A DNA stretch of 41,020 nucleotides from Verrucomicrobiota bacterium (GTDB lineage Bacteria; Verrucomicrobiota; Verrucomicrobiia; Limisphaerales; SIBE01). Below are positions 7,211 through 16,115 of the stretch, in pieces. Each line of letters starts with the position of its first letter. Position 1 is the first letter of the stretch. Both the position numbers and the translations under genes were made by a program. The stretch lies in contig JACPRI010000421.1 of the NCBI GenBank assembly GCA_016190065.1, positions 1-41,020 on the forward strand, given 5' to 3'. The notes below the pieces were generated by a model, which was not told the origin of the DNA, did no database searches, and saw only the letters and a list, made by a program, of their open reading frames with translations.

Positions 7211-9862
7211 TCATCGAACTCGTCCCGTGACCTTGAGCCGGTAAAACTTCTGTGGACTCCCTGAAATCGAATCGGTCACCGTGACATTCAGGGGCGCGAG
7301 TTTTGCGCTCACGTTTGTGAGGGTTGTCCAACTGGCCGCGACCAGAGAGTTGGAAAATTCCAGCGCGAGTTCGTAGGTCGCTTGAACGGTGAAGTTGAGG
7401 GTCACGTTATTGCCCACCAGATTGATCCGGTCGAGACGCGGCGGTTGCTCCGGAAGGGAGTTCACCGTGAGAACCGCCGCGTCGCTGGTCACCGAACCTG
7501 CCGGGTTGCTCACCACTGCGGAGTAGCTCCCGGCCTTGTCTGGCTGAACGTTCGTCAAAACCAAAGACGAACTGGTCGCGCCAGCCAAAGGATTGCCGTT
7601 GAATCGCCACTGATAAGTCAGCGGTTCGCTCCCGGTGGCGGAGACGGCTAAAGTCACCTGGGCGCCGGCATCGACGGTTTGAGTCTTGGGGTGCTGGGTG
7701 ATGGATGGGGGAACGACAGGACTGGGGACGGTGAGCGTAGCCACGGAGCTCGTGATTGAACCACTGGCATCGCTTACAACCACAGTGTAATTGCCGGCGT
7801 TACTCAACTGGACATTGTTCAGCGTGAATGTCGGATTCGTCGCACCGGTGATGTCAATGCCGTTGAATTTCCATTGGAACCGCAGGGCCCCGCCGCCCGT
7901 TGCTGCTGTTGTGAACGATGCGGTCCCTCCCACGGTGACCGTTTGGCTTTGAGGCTGCGCCGTGATGGAAAGAGGGAAATCGTCATTCAGAATCGTTCCC
8001 TTGGCTTCGCCGCGAGAGATCGAAGCATTCATTGGATTGGATAGCGTCACCGTGAAACTCTCGTCCGGTTCAATAGCCGCGTCGCCCATGACCTGAACCA
8101 GGATCGTCTTGGTCGTTTCTCCTGGATTGAAGGTCAACGTGCCGGAAACAGGCGCGTAATCGCTTCCGGGGATGGCCGTTTCGTTGATGGTGCCGAAGTC
8201 CACACGGACCGTCGCACCGCTCGCTACCGAGAGGCTGACGGTGAACACTGCATCCGTCGTTCCGCTGCCACCCTCAGTGACGCTGGCGTCCTGGATCGCT
8301 ATGTTTATGACTGGGGCGGGATCATCGTCGAGGATAGTTCCTTGTCCCCCGCTTCTGCCGATGAGGGCATTGGTGGGATTGCTCAGCCTGACTGAGAAGG
8401 TTTCATTGGGCTCGTTGAGATTGTCACCAATGAGCTGTACGGTGATTGCCTTGCTGGTCTCGCCAGGCTGGAAGGTCAATGTGCCTGATATTGAAACGTA
8501 GTCGTTCCCACCTGTAGCAGTGCCATCGATCGTCGCAAATGTTACCGAGACAACCTGGCTACTGGCCGCAGAAAGGGTGACGGTGAAAACAGCGTTGCCT
8601 GAATTGCTTTCGGTAATCGATACGTCGCTTATAGAAACGGAAGGTGGTGTGGGCTGATTGACCGTCAATGCAGCGGTTGAACTCGTCACCGAACCGGCCG
8701 CATTACTGACGACGACCGCATAGCTTCCCGCGTTGGCGGCCTGCACGTTGTTCAACGTCAGCGTCGGATTCGTCGCGCCGGCGAGATCGGTGTTATTGAA
8801 TTTCCACTGATAGCTCAACGGCTCTGTCCCCGTGGCCGTGACGGTAAACGTCACATTGGCTCCCGCTATCACGCTCTGGCTTTGAGGTTGAACCGTGATC
8901 GTCGGGGCGACAGTTGGATTGGTGACCGTGAGCGTGGCTGCCGAACTGGTCACGGAGCCACCCGCATTACTGACGGCGACCGTATAGCTTCCCGCGTTGG
9001 CGGCCTGCACGTTGTTCAACGTCAGCGTCGGATTGGTCGCGCCGGCCAAATCGGTGTTGTTGAATTTCCATTGATAGCTCAGAGGCTCGGTTCCCGTCGC
9101 TGTCACAGTGAATGTCGCCGAACCTCCGGCGACCACTGACTGGCTTTGCGGCTGACCCGTGATCGACGGCGGCGTGGCCTGGGCCGGCGCGGTGAACTGA
9201 ATGACCAAGGTCGGCCCGTTGCTCGCAGTTTCCCGCGACGCGAAGCGCCGGGCTGTGAGCGGCGTTCCTTCCGATTGGCTGATCAAGATCCAGCCGAAGT
9301 TGGAGGCCGGATTCGCAACCCAGGCTTGCACGTCGGCGACGAGGTCCGCCGTAGAAGCAAATGTGTAGGCATTCAGCCCGGAGATCAGCCGTGTCGCGCT
9401 GGCTTTGGCGGCGTAATCGCCGGGCGCGGCGGCGCCAGGCGCGCTCCAAGCGGTGTCAGGGAACACGCGCGCGTTCCAGGTCGATTCGCCCGCTGTCGCC
9501 GGGCTCCCGACTGTCCCGCCTTTGCTGCCTTCAGCCCAACTCTGCAAAACCCGGTGCAGTCCGAAAGTCGAAGGGACCGCGCCAGGCGGCGCTTTGCTGA
9601 CTCTGATCCTGAATTCTGCCGACGTAATCGTGGCGTTGGCGGGCACTTGGCCGGCCAAATCGAACCGGATCAAAGCGCGGCTCTTTGGACCGATCCGGAT
9701 TGTGCCCGACGCCAGATCCGTCGCGCCCAGGTTGTTGTCCGGGCCGTTTTCAAATAGCGAAGTATCGGCGGCGGGCTGCAGGGTCACCGTGGCGCCGAAG
9801 GCCAGCAGGGACGCGGCGTGAACAAGAATCGCCGTGAGCAGTGTTTTGGTGAGCATAGGCAT
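7211..9862 (-). CDS. Secreted protein: DNRLRE domain, Ig-like repeats and Calx-beta domains
   Basis: Start taken at ATG 9862 (MPMLTKTLLTAILVHAASLLAFGATVTLQPAADTSLFENGPDNNLGATDLASG). ORF track start at 10078 adds a non-signal-like 72 aa. PSITGQPQSQSVVAGGSATFTVTATGTEPLSYQWKFN Ig repeats; SISDVSITESNSGNAVFTVTLS Calx-beta. Confidence 0.88.
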   Translation of the reverse strand: MPMLTKTLLTAILVHAASLLAFGATVTLQPAADTSLFENGPDNNLGATDLASGTIRIGPKSRALIRFDLAGQVPANATITSAEFRIRVSKAPPGAVPSTFGLHRVLQSWAEGSKGGTVGSPATAGESTWNARVFPDTAWSAPGAAAPGDYAAKASATRLISGLNAYTFASTADLVADVQAWVANPASNFGWILISQSEGTPLTARRFASRETASNGPTLVIQFTAPAQATPPSITGQPQSQSVVAGGSATFTVTATGTEPLSYQWKFNNTDLAGATNPTLTLNNVQAANAGSYTVAVSNAGGSVTSSAATLTVTNPTVAPTITVQPQSQSVIAGANVTFTVTATGTEPLSYQWKFNNTDLAGATNPTLTLNNVQAANAGSYAVVVSNAAGSVTSSTAALTVNQPTPPSVSISDVSITESNSGNAVFTVTLSAASSQVVSVTFATIDGTATGGNDYVSISGTLTFQPGETSKAITVQLIGDNLNEPNETFSVRLSNPTNALIGRSGGQGTILDDDPAPVINIAIQDASVTEGGSGTTDAVFTVSLSVASGATVRVDFGTINETAIPGSDYAPVSGTLTFNPGETTKTILVQVMGDAAIEPDESFTVTLSNPMNASISRGEAKGTILNDDFPLSITAQPQSQTVTVGGTASFTTAATGGGALRFQWKFNGIDITGATNPTFTLNNVQLSNAGNYTVVVSDASGSITSSVATLTVPSPVVPPSITQHPKTQTVDAGAQVTLAVSATGSEPLTYQWRFNGNPLAGATSSSLVLTNVQPDKAGSYSAVVSNPAGSVTSDAAVLTVNSLPEQPPRLDRINLVGNNVTLNFTVQATYELALEFSNSLVAASWTTLTNVSAKLAPLNVTVTDSISGSPQKFYRLKVTGRVR
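8668..9165 (-). repeat. Tandem duplication of an Ig-like module, 264-nt period
   Basis: CTGCACGTTGTTCAACGTCAGCGTCGGATT at 8741 and again at 9005; protein TATGTEPLSYQWKFNNTDLAGATNPTLTLNNVQAANAGSY repeated identically. Confidence 0.85.
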
Positions 9863-10235
9863 TGTCCTCTGGGAACGCGCGGCTTCGGCCGGTGAACTCA
9901 CTCGAATCGCATCGCTTGAGTCCGCTTCCAGGCCGGTCTGCATCGCGGATACAATCATGGAAATTGCGCTCGTGCAAGCGGCGGAAACCTCTTTGTCTGT
10001 AAGGCAACTCTGCACTACGAATAATCTTGGGAAAAGCATTGGAACCACGGATTTCAGGGCATCCCTTTCCCTGGCCAACGCCTGGTTGTTGTCCGTTGGG
10101 TCCGAATTGGTTCATTCTCTGAGAGTCTTGGGAGTGCCGCCGGGTTCCAGGAAATTCATCCAAGTCATGCTCATGATTGGGCAAAAAATGCAAAGACCTG
10201 GGCAATTAACGGAGAGCAACCGCAGGTGATCCGCC

Positions 10236-10241
10236 TATAAT
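10236..10241 (+). promoter_or_regulatory. Possible -10 box upstream of FlgN-like gene
   Basis: Perfect TATAAT in GC-rich context; no good -35 hexamer at the expected spacing. Confidence 0.25.
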
Positions 10242-10353
10242 AGCAAGCAGTAAGCCTTAACCCAAGCCTGCCCGCGAACTGAGGGAGGCCGGTTTCGGCA
10301 GCAAGGCTCTGGGAATTTGAGCGCCACGGCGAACCAATCCGAATTCAGCACTT

Positions 10354-10827
10354 ATGGAAACCGCACTTCAAACCATGATTCAGGCGTTGCGCGAGGAGAT
10401 CGCGCAGTATGGCGAATTGCTTTCCCTCCTCGAACAACAGCGCCGGTTGATCCTTGGCCGGTGTGCCGAAGGGCTCCTGGAGAATCTAACGTCAATCCAC
10501 GCGCAAGTGCCGTTGGTCGCCGCCGTTCGCAAACACCGGGAGAAATGCCGCCAGGAACTGGCTTCGGTTTCGGGGCAATCTGAGTCCGCGTCGTTTCGTG
10601 AGCTGTTCGCGCTGGTGCCGGCTCAGTATCGAGGGCTGCTGGAGGCGTTGGCAGACGAAATCAACGCTCTCCGCACGCGCACCCAACAGGAGCTGGAGCA
10701 AAACCACCGACTGATCAGGCGCTCGGTCGATTGCCTGCGGCAGATGATGACGCGCCTGGAATGCCGCTTGTCCCAAAGAGAACTGGGCACGGACCCTGAA
10801 CGGTCCCCAGTGCCGAACTTCTGTTGA
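10354..10827 (+). CDS. FlgN-like helical protein (tentative)
   Basis: METALQTMIQALREEIAQYGELLSLLEQQRRLILGR...LVAAVRKHREKCRQEL...LRTRTQQELEQNHRLIRRSVDCLRQMM; helical pattern typical of FlgN-type chaperones. Confidence 0.45.
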   Translation: METALQTMIQALREEIAQYGELLSLLEQQRRLILGRCAEGLLENLTSIHAQVPLVAAVRKHREKCRQELASVSGQSESASFRELFALVPAQYRGLLEALADEINALRTRTQQELEQNHRLIRRSVDCLRQMMTRLECRLSQRELGTDPERSPVPNFC

Positions 10828-10849
10828 ACTGAGCAATGCGGTGATCCTT

Positions 10850-10897
10850 CTCTTCTTCCTCTCCCTGCGAGGAACGAGTCGGGAGGATTGAGGAGAG
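10850..10897 (+). repeat. Dispersed repeat copy, family shared with 17817-17867
   Basis: CTCTTCTTCCTCTCCCTGCGAGGAACGAGTCGGGAGGATTGAGGAGAG matches the reverse complement of 17817-17867. Confidence 0.75.
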
Positions 10898-10931
10898 CCT
10901 CCACGCCAGTTTTGGCCTGCGTTGGGCCCAT

Positions 10932-10961
10932 GAACCCACCCCTTCCCCTCCCAGGAGGGGA
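10932..10961 (+). repeat. Half-copy of palindromic element family also found inside nifJ
   Basis: GAACCCACCCCTTCCCCTCCCAGGAGGGGA versus GAACCCACCTCTGCGCCCCTCCCAGGAGGGGA at 21238-21269. Confidence 0.7.
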
Positions 10962-11211
10962 GCCACGTTTCGTGCGTCGATTGCAGTTGGACTAACCAGA
11001 ATCGCTTGTTCCCTATCCAAAGCGGCAACGCCGCAATCTCCGTCGCCCAGTCCAAAAATCGGTGTCCGCGTCAAAATAGGTGCAGCAATTGTCAAGAACG
11101 GTGCAGCCGTTTCCAGGATCGGCCTCTACGTTCCGACATGCGCTCGTCGAGTCGAAGACCAGTGTCTGCCCGTGATTCGAGCGTTGAGAGAACCGAAAGA
11201 GCGAAAAAATC

Positions 11212-12117
11212 ATGCATGCGAATCCCAACCATTCCATGAACCCTTGTCCGAATTCCTTCGCTGAATTCAGATTCCTGGCCACCGTCAACACCCTTCGCAA
11301 ATGTCCATTGTTCGCGGGTCTATCCGTCGAGACCCAGCGGGAGATTGCCCAGATCAGCCTCGTCAAATCGCTGACCAAAGGCGATTACCTGTTCCACGAG
11401 GGAGCGCCCGTGCACGGCTTTTATGTGGTGCAGAGCGGCGCCATCAAAGTTCACCGCGTCAATCTGAGCGGCAAAGAACAGGTCATTCACGTGTTCCGGG
11501 CCAATGAAGTCCTCGGGGAAGAGGCACTCCTTTCGGATTCCGGACACCTTGCCGATGCCAGCGCGGCGGAATCATCGCGGGTGTTGACGATCCGGAAACC
11601 GGAATTCCTCGCGTTGATGAAACGCCGACCGGAACTGGTCATCAGCGTGGTGAAATCCGTGGGCGATCAATTCCGGCTGTTGCTCGATTTGTTGGAGGAC
11701 TTGACGCTGAAGGACGTCCCGACGCGGCTGGCCAATTGGCTGATCCAACACTGTCCAAACCCGGACAGTCACGATCCCTGCACCATTGAGCTGCCCATGG
11801 CCAAGCGCCTGCTCGCTTCCGAACTCGGCACCGTCAGCGAAACGTTCTCGCGGACGTTGGCCCGATTTCGGGCCGAGAAACTGCTGACGATCGAAGGCCG
11901 GGTCGTGACTTTGCTTTGTCCGCAAAAACTGCTCCGGTTCGTGCGCGGCAGCTTTGGCCTGGATCGGTCCTCTGCCGAGGTCGTGCCCTGGAAAAACGCC
12001 GCGAGTTCGCCTCGTCCGGCCGATCTCCTTTCGCTGTCCAGCAACGGCACCCGGACCGCGGCCCGAAAGGCGAACGGTGCGGTTGCCGATTGGGCGATGG
12101 CCGCTTTGCCATCCTGA
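11212..12117 (+). CDS. Crp/Fnr family transcriptional regulator
   Basis: CPLFAGLSVETQREIAQISLVKSLTKGDYLFHEGAPVHGFYVVQSGAIKVHRVNLSGKEQVIHVFRANEVLGEEAL (cNMP-binding); PMAKRLLASELGTVSETFSRTLARFRAEKLL (HTH). Confidence 0.93.
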   Translation: MHANPNHSMNPCPNSFAEFRFLATVNTLRKCPLFAGLSVETQREIAQISLVKSLTKGDYLFHEGAPVHGFYVVQSGAIKVHRVNLSGKEQVIHVFRANEVLGEEALLSDSGHLADASAAESSRVLTIRKPEFLALMKRRPELVISVVKSVGDQFRLLLDLLEDLTLKDVPTRLANWLIQHCPNPDSHDPCTIELPMAKRLLASELGTVSETFSRTLARFRAEKLLTIEGRVVTLLCPQKLLRFVRGSFGLDRSSAEVVPWKNAASSPRPADLLSLSSNGTRTAARKANGAVADWAMAALPS

Positions 12118-12196
12118 ACGCCCTAACCAAATCATGCGCAGTGAAAGCCAAGAAAGGGAGAGTGCGCCGACCGGAGATCGATCAGACTCAACATCG

Positions 12197-13327
12197 ATGA
12201 ACAACATCGATCTCCCCGCCCTCGCGGCGGTTGACAGCCATTCGGAAGAGTGCGCTGAGATTTGGAAGCGGTGCTTTTCCAGTCTGCACCTGACGCCTCG
12301 CCAGCGGTTCCTCAACGCTTGCCATGGTTACCCGGTGGATCGCACGCCGCTCTGGCTCATGCGCCAGGCGGGCCGCGTCTTGCCGGAATATCGCGCCTTG
12401 AAGGAGAAGCATTCCTTTCTCGACCTGGTGCAAACGCCCGAGCTCGCCGCTGAAGTCACCTTGCAGCCGATCCGCCGCTTTGGCTTCGATGCCGCCATCC
12501 TTTTCAGTGATATTCTCGTCGTCGCCGAAGCCATGGGACAAGCCTACCGCTTCCGCGATCAAGGCGGCATTGAAATGGCCTTCTCCATTCGTTCCGAATC
12601 CGACATCGATCGGCTGGAGCCTGGCGCCGTGGTCGAGCGCCTGCAATACGTCGCGCGAGCGATCCCGCTGATCCAGGCCGGACTGGGCGGTCAAACGGCT
12701 TTGCTCGGATTCGCCGGGTCGCCGTGGACGCTGGCCAATTTCATGTTGGAAGGCGGCAGCGCCAGAGAATGCACCAAAGCCAAGGCGTTGTTCTACTCCG
12801 ATCCCGCGCTGTTTTCGAGACTGCTGGAGAAACTCACGGTGGCCGTCACTCAGTTCCTCCAGTTGCAAATCGACGCCGGCGTGGACGGCGTCCAGATTTT
12901 CGACAGCCTGGGTGGGCTTCTGGCGGCGGAGACGTTTGGCTCGGCCTCCGCGCGATGGATCACAAAGATTATCGCCTCCTTGCCGAGCCAAATCCCGGTG
13001 ATCGTTTTTTCCAAGGGCACACACGGCAACTGGGACGTGCTGGCCCGGACTGGCGCGCAGGTGCTCAGCATCGATTGGACCGTCCGGTTGTCTGAGGCGC
13101 GCGCCCGTTTGCCCAAACGCATCGGTCTGCAAGGGAACCTGGACCCGTTCATTCTGACGACGCGGCCGGAGATCGTCGCCGCGGAAGCGCGCCGCATCCT
13201 GGACGAAATGCGGGAAGAGAACGGGTTCATTTTCAATCTGGGCCATGGCGTTCCTCCAAGCGCTCCGCTCGAGAATCTCGAAAGTCTGGTGGCCACGGTG
13301 CAGAATTTTCGGCCTGGATCACTATGA
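12197..13327 (+). CDS. hemE: Uroporphyrinogen decarboxylase
   Basis: RFLNACHGYPVDRTPLWLMRQAGRVLPEYRALKEKHSFLDLVQTPELAAEVTLQPIRRFGFDAAILFSDILV; alternative in-frame start at 12134. Confidence 0.96.
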   Translation: MNNIDLPALAAVDSHSEECAEIWKRCFSSLHLTPRQRFLNACHGYPVDRTPLWLMRQAGRVLPEYRALKEKHSFLDLVQTPELAAEVTLQPIRRFGFDAAILFSDILVVAEAMGQAYRFRDQGGIEMAFSIRSESDIDRLEPGAVVERLQYVARAIPLIQAGLGGQTALLGFAGSPWTLANFMLEGGSARECTKAKALFYSDPALFSRLLEKLTVAVTQFLQLQIDAGVDGVQIFDSLGGLLAAETFGSASARWITKIIASLPSQIPVIVFSKGTHGNWDVLARTGAQVLSIDWTVRLSEARARLPKRIGLQGNLDPFILTTRPEIVAAEARRILDEMREENGFIFNLGHGVPPSAPLENLESLVATVQNFRPGSL

Positions 13328-14688
13328 ACGTCGATCTGGATCTCGTCCGGAAATATTCCGTTCCCGGACCGCGCTACACGTCGTATCCGCCGGCGACGCA
13401 GTTCAAGGATGTGCTTTCGAAGCCGGAATTGCTCGACCGGATTCGGCATTCCCAACGGAGCGCCGCCGATCTCTCGCTCTACTTTCATCTGCCGTTTTGC
13501 CGATCGCTGTGCTGGTTTTGCGGCTGCACCACGGTCATCACAACCGCGCAGAACAAAAGCGCCGTTTACCTGGAATACCTCCGAAAGGAACTGGATTTGA
13601 TCACCCCGTTGATCCAGCCGAAACGCCAGGTCGTGCAGCTTCATTTCGGAGGCGGGACTCCAACTTTCCTCCTGCCGGACGAAATCCGCGCGCTGGGTGG
13701 CCTGATTCATTCGCGGTTCAAGGTCGCCCGCGACGTCGAAGCCGGCGTCGAGATCGATCCCCGCACGGTCACGCCCGATCACCTGCAAGCCTTGCGCGAA
13801 GCCCGATTCAACCGTGTGTCGCTCGGCGTGCAGGACAACGACCCGGTCGTCCAGACGGCCGTTCACCGTATTCAACCCGCCGAACGGACGCGCCGGGTGG
13901 TGGGCTGGATTCGAGAGGCCGGGTTCGCCTCACTGAACATCGATTTGATTTACGGGTTGCCGTTTCAAACCGTGGAAAGCTTCGGAAAAACTTTGGACCA
14001 GATCATGGCGTTGGCGCCGGATCGGCTGGCGGTGTTCAGCTACGCGCACGTGCCTTGGATCAAGCCGGCCCAGCGCGTTTTCAAGGAAGGAAACCTTCCG
14101 ACGGCCGAAGTGAAGCTCCAACTCCTCAAGCTCAGCATCGAGAAGCTGACCGCGGCCGGATATGTGTACATCGGCATGGATCATTTCGCGCGCGCCGACG
14201 ACGAACTGGCCGTGGCCCAGCGCCAAAAGAAACTGCAGCGGAATTTCCAGGGCTACAGCACCCGGGCCGGAACCAACCTGTTTGCGTTCGGCCTGTCGTC
14301 CATTTCGCAGGCCGACGGCATTTACTGGCAAAACAAGAAGGACCTCCCCGGCTATTACGCGTCGCTGGATCAAAGCGATCTTCCCTTTGGAAAGAGCTAC
14401 TTCCTGAGCGAGGACGACAAGATCCGGCGCCAGACCATCATGAGGTTGATGTGCGATTTCGGGCTGGACTTCGCGGCGATGTCGCAGGCGCTGGGGATCG
14501 ATTTTCCGGAATATTTCGCCTCCGAACTGGCGTCGCTCAGCGACCTGGAAGCGGACGGCCTGGTGGAAACCACGGCGAGCCAGTTGTCGGTTACAACTCT
14601 GGGGCGGCTTTTGATCCGCAACCTCGCCATGCGCTTTGATGCGTATCTCCCCAAAGACCCCGAACGGCGTTTCTCAAAGACCATATGA
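13324..14688 (+). CDS. hemN: Oxygen-independent coproporphyrinogen III oxidase
   Basis: PGPRYTSYPPATQF...LYFHLPFCRSLCWFCGCTTVI (CxxxCxxCxC radical SAM motif of HemN proper); ATGA overlap with hemE. Confidence 0.95.
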   Translation: MNVDLDLVRKYSVPGPRYTSYPPATQFKDVLSKPELLDRIRHSQRSAADLSLYFHLPFCRSLCWFCGCTTVITTAQNKSAVYLEYLRKELDLITPLIQPKRQVVQLHFGGGTPTFLLPDEIRALGGLIHSRFKVARDVEAGVEIDPRTVTPDHLQALREARFNRVSLGVQDNDPVVQTAVHRIQPAERTRRVVGWIREAGFASLNIDLIYGLPFQTVESFGKTLDQIMALAPDRLAVFSYAHVPWIKPAQRVFKEGNLPTAEVKLQLLKLSIEKLTAAGYVYIGMDHFARADDELAVAQRQKKLQRNFQGYSTRAGTNLFAFGLSSISQADGIYWQNKKDLPGYYASLDQSDLPFGKSYFLSEDDKIRRQTIMRLMCDFGLDFAAMSQALGIDFPEYFASELASLSDLEADGLVETTASQLSVTTLGRLLIRNLAMRFDAYLPKDPERRFSKTI

Positions 14689-16115
14689 AATCCCTCGCAA
14701 TCATCGGCGGCGGCATCACCGGTTTGACCGCCGCGTTCCGACTGGGACGAAAGAACATTCCTGTGACCCTTTACGAAGCGGGACCGCGCGTCGGCGGCGT
14801 CATCGCGACCGAGCGGCGCGACGGCTACCTGGCGGAGTCCGGGCCGAATTCGATTCTCGAGACGTCCCCGCTCATCACTTCCCTGGTCCGAGATCTGGGG
14901 GTTGAGGAGCGCCGCTTGAATCCAGCCCCCGAAGCGAAGAAACGTTACGTCGTCCGCAATGGCCGGCCCATTGCCTTGCCTCAGTCGCCGTTGGGCTTTT
15001 TCACCACGCCGCTCTTCTCGATCGGCGCAAAGCTGCGTCTGTTGGCCGAGCCGTTCGTCCGTCGCGCTCCCGAAGGGCGTGAAGAAACTATCGCCGAATT
15101 TGTCACCCGGAGAATCGGGAACGAATTTTTGGATTACGCGATCAATCCCTTTGTCGCCGGCGTGTACGCCGGCAACCCGGCCCGGCTTTCCGTGCGGCAT
15201 GCGTTCCCCAAACTCTACGCCCTGGAACAGAAATATGGCTCCTTGATTCTGGGCCAGTTTCTCGGCGCGCGCGAGCGCCGGCGGCGCGCGGAAGTTTCCA
15301 AGCAAGCGGCCAAAATGTTTTCCTTCGACGACGGCTTGCAGGTGCTCACGGACACGCTCAGCGGCCGACTGGCGGATCGCATCCGGTTCTCCACGCCCGT
15401 CGTTCGATTCCAACAGACGCGCGACGGCTGGAAGGTCACGCTCAAACGCGAAGGCCGCGAAGAAACACACGACCACGCTGCCGTCATTTTCACGGCGCCG
15501 GTCCATCGGTTGCCGGAGGTGCAATTGCAGTCCGAGCGGTATCTGAATTGGGCGCCGCTCTCGCAAATCAATTATCCGCCGGTGGCCAGCGTCGCGTTGG
15601 GATTCCGCCGCGGCGAGGTGGCTCATCCGCTGGACGGATTCGGCGTCCTCATCCCCGAAAAGGAACGATTCAACATTCTGGGAACGCTTTTCTCGTCGTC
15701 GCTGTTCCCGAATCGCGCTCCCGCCGGGCACGTCACCTTGACCAGCTTTTTGGGCGGCACCCGCCATCCGGAGCTGGCGTTGCGCGGCGCGGAGGAATTG
15801 GTGCAAATCACCCTCCAGGATTTGCGCGTTTTGTTGGGTGTCACGGGGCAGCCCACTTTTCAGCACATCGCCCTCTTCCCAAAAGCCATCCCACAATACG
15901 AAGTCGGCTACGGGCGGTTCGAGGAACTGATGCGGGAAGTCGAGGAGAAGGCTCCGGGCTTTTTCCTCGCCGGCAATTATCGCCGCGGCATTTCAATGGG
16001 CGATTCGATCGTTTCAGGCCATCACGTCGCCGAATCCGCCGAGCGCCATTGGACGGCAGCGCTGCCGAAGGAAGCGATTCGAGTCCCGAAATTCTCCGCG
16101 GAGCTCGCCGCATGA
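14685..16115 (+). CDS. hemG: Protoporphyrinogen/coproporphyrinogen oxidase (HemY/HemG type)
   Basis: LAIIGGGITGLTAAFRLGRKNIPVTLYEAGPRVGGVIATERRDGYLAESGPNSILETSP; ATGA overlap with hemN. Confidence 0.93.
   Translation: MKSLAIIGGGITGLTAAFRLGRKNIPVTLYEAGPRVGGVIATERRDGYLAESGPNSILETSPLITSLVRDLGVEERRLNPAPEAKKRYVVRNGRPIALPQSPLGFFTTPLFSIGAKLRLLAEPFVRRAPEGREETIAEFVTRRIGNEFLDYAINPFVAGVYAGNPARLSVRHAFPKLYALEQKYGSLILGQFLGARERRRRAEVSKQAAKMFSFDDGLQVLTDTLSGRLADRIRFSTPVVRFQQTRDGWKVTLKREGREETHDHAAVIFTAPVHRLPEVQLQSERYLNWAPLSQINYPPVASVALGFRRGEVAHPLDGFGVLIPEKERFNILGTLFSSSLFPNRAPAGHVTLTSFLGGTRHPELALRGAEELVQITLQDLRVLLGVTGQPTFQHIALFPKAIPQYEVGYGRFEELMREVEEKAPGFFLAGNYRRGISMGDSIVSGHHVAESAERHWTAALPKEAIRVPKFSAELAA

Noticed and set aside
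9862-10078. N-terminal 72-aa extension of the Ig/Calx-beta protein
   Set aside because: Internal ATG at 9862 gives a proper signal peptide (MPMLTKTLLTAILVHAASLLAFGA); upstream extension looks non-coding.
13245-14639. 464-aa plus-strand ORF overlapping hemN in another frame
   Set aside because: Shadow ORF of GC-rich hemN; no recognisable domain, arginine/proline-rich translation.
14397-15896. 499-aa minus-strand ORF antisense to hemG
   Set aside because: Antisense shadow of a strongly supported gene; low-complexity R/G/Q-rich composition.
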